Positions 26,682-36,135 of a stretch of DNA of 64,000 nt are shown piece after piece; the first letter of the stretch is position 1; every line of letters begins with the position of its first letter. The notes under the pieces were generated by a model that was not told where the DNA came from, ran no database searches, and worked only from the letters and a program-made list of their open reading frames with translations. This DNA comes from Nostoc parmelioides FACHB-3921 (GTDB lineage: Bacteria > Cyanobacteriota > Cyanobacteriia > Cyanobacteriales > Nostocaceae). Location: contig NZ_JACJQL010000025.1 in NCBI RefSeq assembly GCF_014696625.1, positions 35,199-99,198 of the forward strand. The letters are read 5' to 3'. The position numbers and the translations under genes were made by a program.

Positions 26682-28181
26682 CTAGTTTTGAATCTGTGGT
26701 GAAGGTAACTCATTTAACACCCGCCAAAGTATAGTATAACTACCATCAGAACGCTTACGGACTGGTCGAAAAGCAAGAATCATATCGCTGCTGCGAATTT
26801 GTTTTAATTGGTCTACGTATCTGCTCTTGTCTAAATTTGCCAATTGACCATTGAGAATAATCTCTGGCAGTTGGAATTGTAGCGATCGCACTAAATAAGT
26901 ATGATTCAATTTAGCGGTGGCATGGGTGAGAATTACCTGATTTTGCTGCCAATTTTGGTCTTTACCAGTCACAAACCTTCTTCTATCTACTTGTAAAGCT
27001 TCTAACTGTTTGGGGGGTTGGTAGTTTAAGAAAAAATCTTTTTTTGATGAGGGTAAGACTTTCAGGCTATTGTCCAATTTCTCTAATGGCACATCACCCA
27101 CATCTACCATAAAACTATAGTCTATGCCCTGATGCTGAAATTGAAATTTCTCTTCTACAACCTGGAGTGTTAAACTAGGATTAAGACCTCCCTGAGTATT
27201 ACCCAAACTTGGAAAAAAATAGCGCTCACTCACCTTGGGCTGTAATCTATTCCACAAAGTATTTAGTGGACGCTGGTAAGCTGAAGCAGGTAAAACCCGA
27301 AAAATCCCACTACGCGGCAATCTTAAAAACTTAGCGTACGTTTCCGGTTCTTGGGGGTCAAGTCCGTAAGCAAAACGGTCAAGTACCCTCGCTGTTTCCT
27401 GAGCATCTCTAAACTTTGTTTCTGGGGGAAATTCTATCTGTGCTGCTGTCAACCACTGCTTGGCATTTGCCAGTATATGCAGTGCCATATCAGGTGGTGC
27501 GATCGCAGGTTGTATCGGCGGTGCATAATTAGCTATGGCTGTTTTCGCAACTCTACCAATAATCGGTAGTGCAGATGGCAAAGTTACGTTGGTAGTCTGT
27601 TGATTAGTCGGTGCTAGATTTGGTTCTCTGGTTGATAAAGGCGCTGCTGGCTTTCCCAGGTCTGGCTGTTGTATTGGTGCAATAGTCAGTACCGGATCGA
27701 ACTTACGTTCACCACTCACCAAGGGTAAGCGTCTAACTAAACCTAATTCACCTCGGCGAGATAAGAGATTATCCATCACAGGTGCAAGCTTTAATAATTC
27801 CTGGCTAGAAGCAGACAGCGCGCAATCAATTTTTGATTGTGATTCGCTTAACTCGTCGGGGGAATCGTTGGCAAGATTACAAAAATTATCGCCCTTGTGA
27901 CGCTGGAGAAAACTTTCTACCGTTTTAACTTGAAAAATTAACTGTCCCCGTACAGCACGCATCCGATTAGCATCTGGAGAAACTAAAGCTTGTTCAATGC
28001 GTACAATCAAATCCAATTGCTGCTGAAGCAGGTAACTAGCCTTAGTATAAAAATTTCCATCAGTTGACTCAACCGCCAGAGTATGATTATGAGACGGAGA
28101 CTGATATTCTAGGGCAAGAGCATTTCTCTCCCAGCTAGCAACATAAAAAGGTAATAAAAGGCCAAGAAATATGTATCTCAT
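26682..28181 (-). CDS. Exported hypothetical protein
   Basis: I do not recognise the family. The 499-residue protein begins with a short signal peptide (about 1-24, ending near NALA). A helical segment follows, with two cysteines (FCNLAND and KIDCALS), then a Pro/Gln-rich linker (about 180-225) and a C-terminal beta-rich domain (about 290-490). That domain includes FRVLPASAYQRPLNTLWNRL and repeated strand-like motifs. It should be periplasmic or outer-membrane associated. It is divergent from sasA. STRR-like ATTACCC elements lie just downstream. Confidence 0.6.
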   Translation of the reverse strand: MRYIFLGLLLPFYVASWERNALALEYQSPSHNHTLAVESTDGNFYTKASYLLQQQLDLIVRIEQALVSPDANRMRAVRGQLIFQVKTVESFLQRHKGDNFCNLANDSPDELSESQSKIDCALSASSQELLKLAPVMDNLLSRRGELGLVRRLPLVSGERKFDPVLTIAPIQQPDLGKPAAPLSTREPNLAPTNQQTTNVTLPSALPIIGRVAKTAIANYAPPIQPAIAPPDMALHILANAKQWLTAAQIEFPPETKFRDAQETARVLDRFAYGLDPQEPETYAKFLRLPRSGIFRVLPASAYQRPLNTLWNRLQPKVSERYFFPSLGNTQGGLNPSLTLQVVEEKFQFQHQGIDYSFMVDVGDVPLEKLDNSLKVLPSSKKDFFLNYQPPKQLEALQVDRRRFVTGKDQNWQQNQVILTHATAKLNHTYLVRSLQFQLPEIILNGQLANLDKSRYVDQLKQIRSSDMILAFRPVRKRSDGSYTILWRVLNELPSPQIQN

Positions 28182-28323
28182 CTCAAAAACCCTGTGTGGA
28201 TAGGTGTAGTAAAAACCTAAAATAGATATTAAATTGAAAAAAGAACGACCATCGACACCTGTCAGTCTATTCTAATTTCCGCAAAGCGTCGCCGGGTTGT
28301 TACCAGTGCTGAAACACGATTCC

Positions 28324-29511
28324 ATGCAAGTTTCCCAGGATCAGCCTATTTATTCTGAGGCTCCACTCCAGCTGTTATTGTTCGTCGATGGACGACCCAA
28401 GTCCAAACAGCAGGTGCAGCGTATCCGTGCTTACTTAAAAGACTTGCAGGCCGAGTATAACTTTGAACTTCAAATCATTGATGTCGGGCAACAACCATAC
28501 TTGGCAGAACATTTTAAGTTAGTAGCAACACCAGCTCTAATTAAAATTCATCCAGAACCCAGACAGATTTTAGCCGGTAGTAACATCATCACCCAACTGA
28601 AAAATTTGTGGCCGCGTTGGCAAGCAGCCGCAGATACCTATGCAAAGTTGCAAGAGGACTTGCAAGAACGTGTAGATGATAATGGCCGGGTAGCACAACC
28701 TCAATCAACTATCAATTCTGTCGCTGTTTCGGCAGAACTGTTAAGGCTTTCAGACGAAATATTCAATCTCAAACAAGAGAAAGAAAAACTAATAGAGCAG
28801 TTACAGTTTAAAGACCGGGTAATTGCTATGTTAGTTCATGACCTCCGTAATCCCCTCACAGCAGCAGCGATCGCTATTGAAACCCTACAATCTAACTACA
28901 ACCCAGATATCGGCCAATTTCAACGCTTAAAACCAGCGTTAGTAGTCAACCTATTAAAACAAGCCCGCACTCAAGCTAAAACAATTGATAAAATGATTGC
29001 GGATCTTTTGCAGGTGGGTCGCGGTACTGATACCGAACTAATCATTGTACCACAAAAAACAGAAATAGGTCTACTCTGTTTAGAAGTACTAGAAGAATTG
29101 CGCGATCGTTACACCACCAAAGTGCAGAAAGTAGAAACAGATATTCCCCAAGATTTGCCCTCTGTCTACGCCGACCCCGAACGCATCCGCCAAGTACTGA
29201 TAAATCTGCTCGATAATGCAATCAAATATACTCCAGAAGGCGGCACAATTAGCATTGCCGGATTACACCGTACTACCCAAAAAGTTCAATTTAGTATTGG
29301 TGATACTGGCCCCGGTATTCCCAATGACAATCGAGAGCGTATATTTGAAAACCACTATCGCTTAGAGCGAGATGAAGCCAAAGAAGGATACGGCATTGGT
29401 CTTTCCCTCTGCCAACGTATAATACGCGCCCACTACGGTCAAATTTGGGTGGACTCCAATCCCCACGGTGGAGCGTGGTTCCACTTCACCCTACCCGTTT
29501 ATCCATCTTAA
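28324..29511 (+). CDS. sasA: Circadian-output histidine kinase SasA
   Basis: SasA binds the KaiC clock protein through a KaiB-like thioredoxin-fold domain and passes output to the regulator RpaA. Here the N-terminal KaiB-like domain spans about residues 12-100 (LLLFVDGRPKS, ELQIIDVGQQPYLAE, ATPALIKIHPEPRQ). A coiled linker follows, then HisKA with phosphorylated H172 in MLVHDLRNPLT and HATPase_c with NLLDNAIKYTPEGG, GDTGPGIP and GYGIGLSLC. The ATG at 28324 gives 395 residues and opens just before the KaiB-like fold; TTG and GTG codons 9 and 6 codons upstream are alternatives. No kai genes are nearby. Confidence 0.93.
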   Translation: MQVSQDQPIYSEAPLQLLLFVDGRPKSKQQVQRIRAYLKDLQAEYNFELQIIDVGQQPYLAEHFKLVATPALIKIHPEPRQILAGSNIITQLKNLWPRWQAAADTYAKLQEDLQERVDDNGRVAQPQSTINSVAVSAELLRLSDEIFNLKQEKEKLIEQLQFKDRVIAMLVHDLRNPLTAAAIAIETLQSNYNPDIGQFQRLKPALVVNLLKQARTQAKTIDKMIADLLQVGRGTDTELIIVPQKTEIGLLCLEVLEELRDRYTTKVQKVETDIPQDLPSVYADPERIRQVLINLLDNAIKYTPEGGTISIAGLHRTTQKVQFSIGDTGPGIPNDNRERIFENHYRLERDEAKEGYGIGLSLCQRIIRAHYGQIWVDSNPHGGAWFHFTLPVYPS

Positions 29512-29715
29512 AGATTGGGGATTGGGGACTGGGGTATTGCCAGGAAGCAAGGGGAAAAGAAAACTATTGATAACTGACAACGGCTCGACTTAGCTTCCCT
29601 CCGGGACGCGATGCGTAGCTTGCTTCTTTGGAGGAGTACGCCGAACGTCTGACAACTGACCATTACAGTTTCGGCAGTTGCTTTAAGTCAGGGAACCCGC
29701 CCAACGCCCTGCCTC

Positions 29716-29744
29716 ACAACTGACAACTGACTATTGACTATTGA
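29716..29744 (+). repeat. Heptanucleotide tandem repeat at the 3' end of a GGDEF gene
   Basis: CAACTGA and CTATTGA units run in tandem and overlap the stop codon of the minus-strand gene that ends at 29738. The preceding 29512-29715 spacer is filled with other Nostoc-type repeat fragments. Confidence 0.7.
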
Positions 29745-30772
29745 CTATCTTTCCATTGACAAATACGGTTTCGTCCTGATTCCTTAGCTTTATAAAGTGC
29801 CTTATCTGCCGCCGCAATCAAATCAGAAGGTGAAGATTCCCAGGTAGGGGTTATGGTGGCAACACCCATACTGAGAGTAATATGTTGACTCACATCAGAT
29901 TTATCGTGGGTAATTTGCAAATCTCTGACACTGGTTTGTATGGCATGGGCAACATAAATCGCTCCTTTTGCATGAGTATATGGCATAATCACGGCAAACT
30001 CTTCGCCACCATAACGGGCAACTAAATCCTGATGTTTCTGAGCTTTGTAGCTTAAAACCGCACCTACTCTTTGTAAACAAATATCCCCAGCCGGATGTCC
30101 GTACTGGTCATTATAAAATTTAAAATAATCAATATCACACAAAATCAAAGACAAGGGAGCGTCTTTCTGCACCAAATTAATCCACTGCGTATTTAAATAA
30201 TTATCAAAGCGACGGCGATTAGCTAATCCAGTCAAACCATCCACGTTGGCTAAGTGCTGTAAGGCCATATTCGCAGCTTCTAACTGTTTATACACTTGTG
30301 CTTGCTGTAGTAATCTTCGTAAGCGTTGACGCAACACAGCCCAGTGAATTGGCTTAGTAATATAGTCAGTTGCGCCGGCTTCAAAAGCACGATCTACAGA
30401 TTCTGCATCATTTAAACTAGTGATCATAAGGATGGGCGTACGTTCCCACAATCTGGAGATCACGGTACTTCCTAAGCCAGAATCAGTATCTAAATTTGCC
30501 AACGCAGTAATTAGATTATTTCTAGCAATTTGCAGTAACTGTTTACAGCACGTGAAACCGTCCATTACAGGCATCATAGCATCTAGCAAGACTATATCGG
30601 GTTTAACAGCCTCATAAGCGTCTAGACACTGTTTACCATCTGTGACCTCTACTACTCGATAGCCTTCTTTTTCCATAGCTTCACGCAACAGCATTCGGAT
30701 GGTCTTGTCATCATCAGCCACCAAAATTACGGGAGGTTTTTTAGAAAGAGAATATGGGCTTATGCCTGACAT
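29738..30772 (-). CDS. Response regulator with GGDEF domain (PleD-like diguanylate cyclase)
   Basis: The 344-residue protein has a receiver domain (about 14-150) with acidic pair D20/D21, phosphoacceptor D64 and conserved K140. It is followed by a GGDEF domain (about 175-340) with active-site GGEEF at 255-259, so it should make cyclic di-GMP. The product-inhibition I-site position reads KHQD (246-249) instead of RxxD, so feedback inhibition may be weak. The receiver carries an unusual insertion of about 25 residues (84-110) between alpha3 and beta4. The last residues DSQ and the stop are encoded by a heptamer repeat. A possible 56-residue ORF lies 20 bases upstream. Confidence 0.92.
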   Translation of the reverse strand: MSGISPYSLSKKPPVILVADDDKTIRMLLREAMEKEGYRVVEVTDGKQCLDAYEAVKPDIVLLDAMMPVMDGFTCCKQLLQIARNNLITALANLDTDSGLGSTVISRLWERTPILMITSLNDAESVDRAFEAGATDYITKPIHWAVLRQRLRRLLQQAQVYKQLEAANMALQHLANVDGLTGLANRRRFDNYLNTQWINLVQKDAPLSLILCDIDYFKFYNDQYGHPAGDICLQRVGAVLSYKAQKHQDLVARYGGEEFAVIMPYTHAKGAIYVAHAIQTSVRDLQITHDKSDVSQHITLSMGVATITPTWESSPSDLIAAADKALYKAKESGRNRICQWKDSQ

Positions 30773-30792
30773 GAGATGCGTTCCGTAGAAAA

Positions 30793-30963
30793 TCAGAGTT
30801 CTGAGGACTGAAAAACAGAGAAAAGCTTCACCTCCATAGTTAAACTACCTGTAGTCATAATTTCAGCAAAATCTTCGTGAGTGTATAGAAAACAGTTGGT
30901 AGCTATATACTTCTCGATAATTTGTAACCCAGAATCTGGAGTAATACTAGGTTGGGTATACAT
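30793..30963 (-). CDS. Possible 56-residue small protein upstream of the GGDEF gene
   Basis: An ATG-started ORF of 56 codons ends 20 bases before the GGDEF gene's ATG, on the same strand. Its protein starts MYTQPSITPDSG and includes the stretch YIATNCFLYTHEDFAEIM. Composition looks like protein rather than random AT-rich translation. There is no good Shine-Dalgarno sequence. It could be a small regulatory partner or leader peptide, or chance. Confidence 0.35.
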   Translation of the reverse strand: MYTQPSITPDSGLQIIEKYIATNCFLYTHEDFAEIMTTGSLTMEVKLFSVFQSSEL

Positions 30964-31608
30964 TTAATAGGCAGAACCAAGGTAGTTGTTTATTACATTG
31001 ATTATTTACAGGCATGATAAGAAATATTACTGTTATAGTTCCCGTCTGATAAAGCGTAATTGCTCTATTCAGCAAAACTTTAAATGTGAACCTTAATTTT
31101 TCACTTCAGGAGTTCTTTTGTATATAAACTTAAAAAAATAAAACAATATATAAATCGCCAAATTACAAGGCAAAGATTTACCAAACCCAGGCCTGCTCTC
31201 AATTCAGTTGCAGCGATTGAAAACATCCTGTAAGCTTGACAATAATGGATATTCAAGAAAATTACTGAGATTGTATAAGTTTATTATCAAGCTATTAACA
31301 TAATATTTTCTACTGTTATTAATTTGCTACTTAATTAAGTAAGATTCCCGTTGACAAGCTAATGTGAAAATATATTTTTAAATTTAAAGCGTCAGTAAAT
31401 ATGAAGTTAAAGTCAGGAAACTGACATTCATATTCGCTCAAGATATGTGGATTTGAAAGACCCATTACATATTACAAAAGTTATTTTTTCCTAAAAATGC
31501 AAATTTTTTTTACATATGCTTAGATGAATTACAGCATTGTAATAGATTTTTATAAAAATCTCATTTATCTTAGTAGAATCCATCAGCCTAACTTAGAACA
31601 GTCTGACA
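30964..31608. other. AT-rich spacer without a recognisable gene
   Basis: About 645 bp upstream of the small ORF are strongly AT-rich, with stop codons in all frames. I see no repeat array, hairpin terminator or RNA gene. The region must hold the promoters of the divergent genes on either side. Confidence 0.4.
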
Positions 31609-31869
31609 ATGCCAGATCCATTAATGTATCAACAGGATAACTTTGTTGTCCTAGAAACCAACCAACCGGAACAGTTTCTCACCACAATAGAATTATTAGA
31701 AAAACTCAAGGGAGAATTACAAAAAATCAATTTTTTGGATTTACCCCTTGAGTTACAGAAATTAGATTCTTTGACAGCCCAAGCCCAACACTTGATCGAT
31801 ACCAGTTGTGAGTTAGATGTAGGCGCGGGAAAATATTTACAATGGTACGCAGTGCGGCTAGAAAAGTAA
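31609..31869 (+). CDS. Small conserved-looking hypothetical protein
   Basis: This 86-residue acidic, helical, soluble protein has a leucine-rich heptad-like centre (about residues 24-64) and an ending QWYAVRLEK. I do not recognise a named family. It converges on the DUF2854 gene with 19 bases between stops. No signal peptide or membrane segment is present. Confidence 0.6.
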   Translation: MPDPLMYQQDNFVVLETNQPEQFLTTIELLEKLKGELQKINFLDLPLELQKLDSLTAQAQHLIDTSCELDVGAGKYLQWYAVRLEK

Positions 31870-31888
31870 GTTTTTAATTATTGAGTTA

Positions 31889-32461
31889 TTAGCGATTGCT
31901 TTGGGCTATTGCCTCTTGACTAAGAGTAATCAATGCTAATTCGATGTTATCTTCACCCACTTGAGTAATTTTTATCTCAACTCCTGGCCCAAAGTACTTG
32001 GTCATTTTTTCTTGCTTTTGTTGCCAATCACTGAATGGTATTTCAGGCGAATCAAATTCTAAAATTAGAGTATAAGCACCATTAGTATCTGTTTCCCGTA
32101 GACCTGTAACTATGGGTCTTTCTTCATCTGAAGGACTTAAACCCAAGTAAGACAGCGCTCCGTCTAAGTGAGCATTCTGACCGTAACAGTACCGAGTGAT
32201 ATCTTTACGGATTTTATTTTGGGTCACAGTCGCTTGCTGTTCGCGCAAAAGTAACACTGACGCTGTTGTCGTCTGGCTAAAAGATATAGGCTTGAGTTCG
32301 TTAGCCTTGAGTGCTAGTCCTCCTAGAAGTAAAGGAAACCCATAAAAGAATCCAACCAGGTTTAGTGTGGCATTATTTGCAGCATAGGCAACAAACCCGA
32401 CGATAGTTAATATGCTGCCGATACTTAGACCAATTGTTCCCAAAGAGATTTGGCGTAACAT
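31889..32461 (-). CDS. DUF2854-family membrane protein
   Basis: Two hydrophobic helices (about residues 8-28 and 34-52) are followed by a soluble domain with RYCYGQNAHLDGALSYLGLSP, diagnostic of the cyanobacterial/plant DUF2854 family, and a C-terminal alpha/beta segment. The function is not established. The 190-residue length is typical. It is probably a thylakoid or plasma membrane protein with the soluble part in the cytoplasm. Confidence 0.8.
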   Translation of the reverse strand: MLRQISLGTIGLSIGSILTIVGFVAYAANNATLNLVGFFYGFPLLLGGLALKANELKPISFSQTTTASVLLLREQQATVTQNKIRKDITRYCYGQNAHLDGALSYLGLSPSDEERPIVTGLRETDTNGAYTLILEFDSPEIPFSDWQQKQEKMTKYFGPGVEIKITQVGEDNIELALITLSQEAIAQSNR

Positions 32462-32629
32462 GAGATAGTATAAATTCTTAACACTTTAGTTTTATTATCA
32501 TCTGTTATGAGTGACAACATAGGGAAGAGTCCTAGCTCAAACCCAGAATTTTCTCTCTCATGCCAGCTACATGATGAGCCTTTTTTGGGTTAACTTTAGA
32601 TTTGAAGCCGCTTTTAGGATACAAAAATA

Positions 32630-32812
32630 ATGGATTTGCCAACTCTCAAAGAAAGAATTACAGCAGTTCAAAGTAAACGTGAGTATTTACTCAGCCTTCT
32701 AGAGCAACCGAATCTAGGCATTTTAAGAGTTGATGTTAATCAAGCGTTGGAAGAACTGGACGAATTGATAGAAGAATATAGACGCACTATTCCCGAAACG
32801 GGTAACAATTAA
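32630..32812 (+). CDS. Small helical hypothetical protein
   Basis: This 60-residue acidic protein is predicted almost wholly helical, with a heptad pattern (LKERITAVQSKREYLLSLL, then NQALEELDELIEEYRR). It looks like a coiled-coil dimer. It starts with ATG and is followed closely by a perfect 12-bp hairpin, which supports it as a real transcription unit. No family name is recognised. Confidence 0.55.
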   Translation: MDLPTLKERITAVQSKREYLLSLLEQPNLGILRVDVNQALEELDELIEEYRRTIPETGNN

Positions 32813-33102
32813 ATTAAAGAAGCGTCGGTCTTAACGTCAAATAACGATTTTACCGACGCTTCTGAATGATAATATTTCCTCAAGTCCCCATTTTCGACTG
32901 TACCGATTTAGTTAAGCGGCGTAGCGAAAGTATTGATTACACTGTGTGTAGGTTGCTAGTTGTGAGTATTTTTGGATCTTGTTTCATACCCTATCTTAAG
33001 AGTGGCTTTTTTATGTGTCTTCTTGAAAAGTTGCTCCTCTTGGGTAGAACCCAAGACCGCACTTTTCGCTTTGCCACTGACTATTGACTACTGACCACTG
33101 AC
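32813..33102. other. Spacer with a hairpin and degenerate heptamers
   Basis: Between the small helical gene and the receiver gene, this stretch holds a 12-bp hairpin at its start and CTATTGA/CCACTGA-type heptamers at 33076-33101. A 73-codon open frame from 32866 overlaps both repeats and does not look like a gene. Confidence 0.45.
32818..32863 (+). terminator. Hairpin after the small helical gene
   Basis: A perfect 12-bp inverted repeat AGAAGCGTCGGT/ACCGACGCTTCT with a 22-base loop begins 6 bases after the stop. There is no T-tract, so it may stabilise the transcript end rather than terminate. Confidence 0.6.
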
Positions 33103-33132
33103 AAAAGTCCACCCATAAAGGGGTGGACTTTT
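33103..33132 (-). terminator. Terminator of the stand-alone receiver gene
   Basis: On the minus strand, AAAAGTCCACCC pairs perfectly with GGGTGGACTTTT around a 6-base loop. The hairpin begins at the gene's stop codon and ends in T4. It could work in both directions. Confidence 0.8.
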
Positions 33133-33554
33133 TATTTGGAAATAGAACTATTCCCTCCACGTCTTCCCAGTTGTCTTACCAAAGCAATAAGTTCCTTGGT
33201 AGGCACATCTTTTTTACAAACATCATCAAAGTTAGAAGTTATCTTTGTGTCAGGAAGATTTGTATCCTCTACTGACGAATAAGCTAGTATTTGCGTGTCA
33301 GGGGAAATAGCTTTAATATGACCAGAAGCGCTCCAACCATCCATGACTGGCATTTGTAAATCTAGAACAATAACATCAGGATGACTGTCTCTTACCATTT
33401 CTATAGCTTCTTGACCATTACTGGCTAGACCGACAACTTGGATATTTTCCTGACTAGAAAAGGCTAATTGTAAGGTTAAACGAGTCAGTTCATGATCGTC
33501 AACCACTAAAACCTTTAAGGTAGAGGACTCACAAGAGAACATTAACATTCCCAA
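33132..33554 (-). CDS. Stand-alone response-regulator receiver protein
   Basis: This 140-residue protein is a single receiver domain. The acidic pair is D19/D20, the phosphoacceptor D65 (in VIVLDLQMPVMDGW) and the conserved Lys is near residue 115 (CKKDVP). The beginning resembles NarL-type receivers (LVVDDHELTRLTLQ), but there is no HTH output domain. It probably relays phosphate or acts by protein contact. No kinase gene is adjacent; sasA and the REC-GGDEF gene are the nearest signalling genes. Confidence 0.88.
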   Translation of the reverse strand: MGMLMFSCESSTLKVLVVDDHELTRLTLQLAFSSQENIQVVGLASNGQEAIEMVRDSHPDVIVLDLQMPVMDGWSASGHIKAISPDTQILAYSSVEDTNLPDTKITSNFDDVCKKDVPTKELIALVRQLGRRGGNSSISK

Positions 33555-33700
33555 GAATAACTAAATACGATATTTTTCATAGTTTATGGGAACAAGTACC
33601 AATGATTACTCTATCCTATGGTTGAATAATTTGTGTGTAACCATAAAGATTAATTAGAGTAATTGTAAAAAATTAATGTTTACAGGGAAATTTGGTTGAT

Positions 33701-35911
33701 TTAATTGTCTTTATATGCAGAACTTTTTGGTGAATCGATCAGATTTGTAGCAATTCCCGTTGAACGTAACGCCATACTCATGAGAGTCTTCTGTGAGTTA
33801 GTTTCTGGACAATCTTCTCCCGGAAGGCGCTGAATATAACTACCATCAGCTTGTAAATCCCAAGCTTGACGATTATCGGCTAGCAGAATCCCTAAGATTT
33901 CTTGCAAATCTTTAGCAATATCTGGGTCTTTTATAGGGGTAATTACTTCTACTCGCCGATCTAAGTTACGGCTCATCCAATCTGCACTACCAATAAAAAT
34001 TTCTTCTTGCCCATTATTATGGAAGTAATAGATGCGGGAGTGTTCTAAAAAGCGACCGATAATGCTGATAATGCGAATATTTTCACTGATATCTTTAATC
34101 CCTGGACGCAAACAGCAAATCCCCCGAATAATTAAATCAATTTGTACGCCAGCACGGGAAGCTTCATACAAAGCTGCAATAATTTGTGGATCGACAAGAG
34201 AGTTCATTTTGGCAACAATACGACCGGAAAATCCATGCTGTACGTTGGTGATTTCCCGACGGATTAACTCCAGAAAGCGATCGCGCATATTGACAGGTGC
34301 AACTAGCAATTCACGATAAGACTTTTGCCGTGAATAACCAGTCAAGAAATTAAACAAATCTGTAATATCCGCGCCCAATTCTTCCCGACAACTAAACAAT
34401 CCTAAATCTGTATATAGTCTTGCTGTTTTTGGGTTGTAATTGCCAGTTCCAATATGTACATAACGGCGCATCCGGTCTTTTTCTCGTCGCACTACCATAA
34501 CAGTTTTGCAATGAGTTTTCAGGCCTACTAAGCCATAAACAACGTGAACACCAACTCTTTCTAATCGTCTTGCCCAATAAATATTATTTTCCTCATCAAA
34601 TCGGGCTTTAAGTTCTACTAAAACTGATACCTGTTTACCATTTTCTGCCGCCGCGATTAAAGCATTAACGATGGGTGAATCGCCGGAAGTACGATACAAG
34701 GTCATTTTGATTGCTAAAACATTCGGGTCGTGGGCTGCATGGGTAATAAAGCGCACGACTGTAGCAGAAAAAGATTGATAGGGATGGTGTACAAACAAAT
34801 CTTTTTCTCGAATGACTGAGAAAAAGTCCTTACCTTCCTCTAACTCCAAAACATCAGGGTTTAAGTTTGGTTCTCGCAACCGTTGTAGACGCATCGGTAC
34901 TACAGATTGGCGTGGTGGATCTTTGAGTTCTGGCAGTGGTAAAGCCATAAAGGACATCAAATCACGCAGACCTAACAGACCATCTACTTCGTAAACATCC
35001 TGTTCTGTCAGGTCTAGGTCTTGCAGTAACCTGGTGCGGATGAGTTCTGGCGTTTGGGATTGAATTTCGATTCTGACGGGAGAACCACCCATGCGGCGTT
35101 TTCGCAGTTCTTGTTCTATTGCTAATAACAAGTCATCAGCTTCATCTTCTTCCAGAGTTAGGTCAGCATCGCGGGTAATGCGGAAGGGGTGATATTCTTG
35201 GATATTCATCCCTGGAAAGAGGGAATCCAGATTATGAGCGATCGCCTGTTCTAATGGTACACCTATCCAGTTAGCTGCTTGTCCGTCCTCTTGAAAAGCT
35301 AGCTCTGGCGGTAGGGGCAAAAATCGAGGGAGGACGCTGGGAACTTTGACTCTGGCAAAAAATTCTTCTTCTGTCTCTGGGTTCTTGACCACTACAGCCA
35401 AATTCAAGCTGAGATTAGAAATGTAGGGAAAGGGATGGCTGGGGTCAACGGCTAGAGGTGTCAGAACCGGGAAAATTTGATCTTCAAAATAGTTATCTAG
35501 ATAACTGCGTTGTTTTTGAGTCAAGTTAATGTAATCCAAAATATGGATACCATGACTAGCTAACAACGGGCGAATTATTTGTTCAAAATGTTGATGCTGT
35601 TTTGTAACTTGGGGTATCAGGTTGAGCCGAATATCATTTAGCTGTTGTTGAGGTGTCCGTCCATCAGGAGTTAACTGGCTGACCTTTGCTTCTACCTGTT
35701 GTTTGAGAGCTGCCACCCGCACCATGAAAAACTCATCTAAGTTAGAACTAAAAATTGCCAAAAATTTGAGTCTTTCTAATAGTTTTGTGCGTGAGTCGCA
35801 CGCTTCATGTAAAACTCGGTTATTGAATTCTAACCAGCTTAACTCTCGGTTAAGATAGTATTGAGGATCGTTTAAATTAATAGAATTAGAGCTTTTTTTT
35901 GATTTAGGCAT
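33701..35911 (-). CDS. ppk: Polyphosphate kinase PPK1
   Basis: PPK1 reversibly builds polyphosphate from ATP at the membrane. The 736-residue protein has the N domain (LNRELSWLEFNNRVL), the head domain and two catalytic C domains. The autophosphorylated His is in YVHIGTGNYN and the second catalytic His is in EHSRIYYFHN. Both are intact, as are the conserved KTHCK and RVEVITPI segments. Length is normal. It is the first gene of its own transcription unit, with a HIP1-like site at its start. Confidence 0.96.
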   Translation of the reverse strand: MPKSKKSSNSINLNDPQYYLNRELSWLEFNNRVLHEACDSRTKLLERLKFLAIFSSNLDEFFMVRVAALKQQVEAKVSQLTPDGRTPQQQLNDIRLNLIPQVTKQHQHFEQIIRPLLASHGIHILDYINLTQKQRSYLDNYFEDQIFPVLTPLAVDPSHPFPYISNLSLNLAVVVKNPETEEEFFARVKVPSVLPRFLPLPPELAFQEDGQAANWIGVPLEQAIAHNLDSLFPGMNIQEYHPFRITRDADLTLEEDEADDLLLAIEQELRKRRMGGSPVRIEIQSQTPELIRTRLLQDLDLTEQDVYEVDGLLGLRDLMSFMALPLPELKDPPRQSVVPMRLQRLREPNLNPDVLELEEGKDFFSVIREKDLFVHHPYQSFSATVVRFITHAAHDPNVLAIKMTLYRTSGDSPIVNALIAAAENGKQVSVLVELKARFDEENNIYWARRLERVGVHVVYGLVGLKTHCKTVMVVRREKDRMRRYVHIGTGNYNPKTARLYTDLGLFSCREELGADITDLFNFLTGYSRQKSYRELLVAPVNMRDRFLELIRREITNVQHGFSGRIVAKMNSLVDPQIIAALYEASRAGVQIDLIIRGICCLRPGIKDISENIRIISIIGRFLEHSRIYYFHNNGQEEIFIGSADWMSRNLDRRVEVITPIKDPDIAKDLQEILGILLADNRQAWDLQADGSYIQRLPGEDCPETNSQKTLMSMALRSTGIATNLIDSPKSSAYKDN

Positions 35912-36135
35912 GGCGATCGCAGATTAACCTAATGCAGCCCATTGAAGGGGAGAACAATTCATATCGTAGATGAAATGGGGCATCAAGGTGAAGTATCTGG
36001 CTAATAAATATAATTGCCACACTTAAATATTTAAAATTGGGCGTTGTTGCCGAAATAAAATTAAATTTTCCCAAAAAGTAAAGATTTTTATCTTTGCTTT
36101 TCTTTATTCATACATCAATTCAACAACACGCAAAT

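Noticed and set aside
32866..33087. 73-codon open frame on the plus strand
   Set aside because: It starts at the end of a hairpin and ends in heptamer repeats, with no recognisable protein features.
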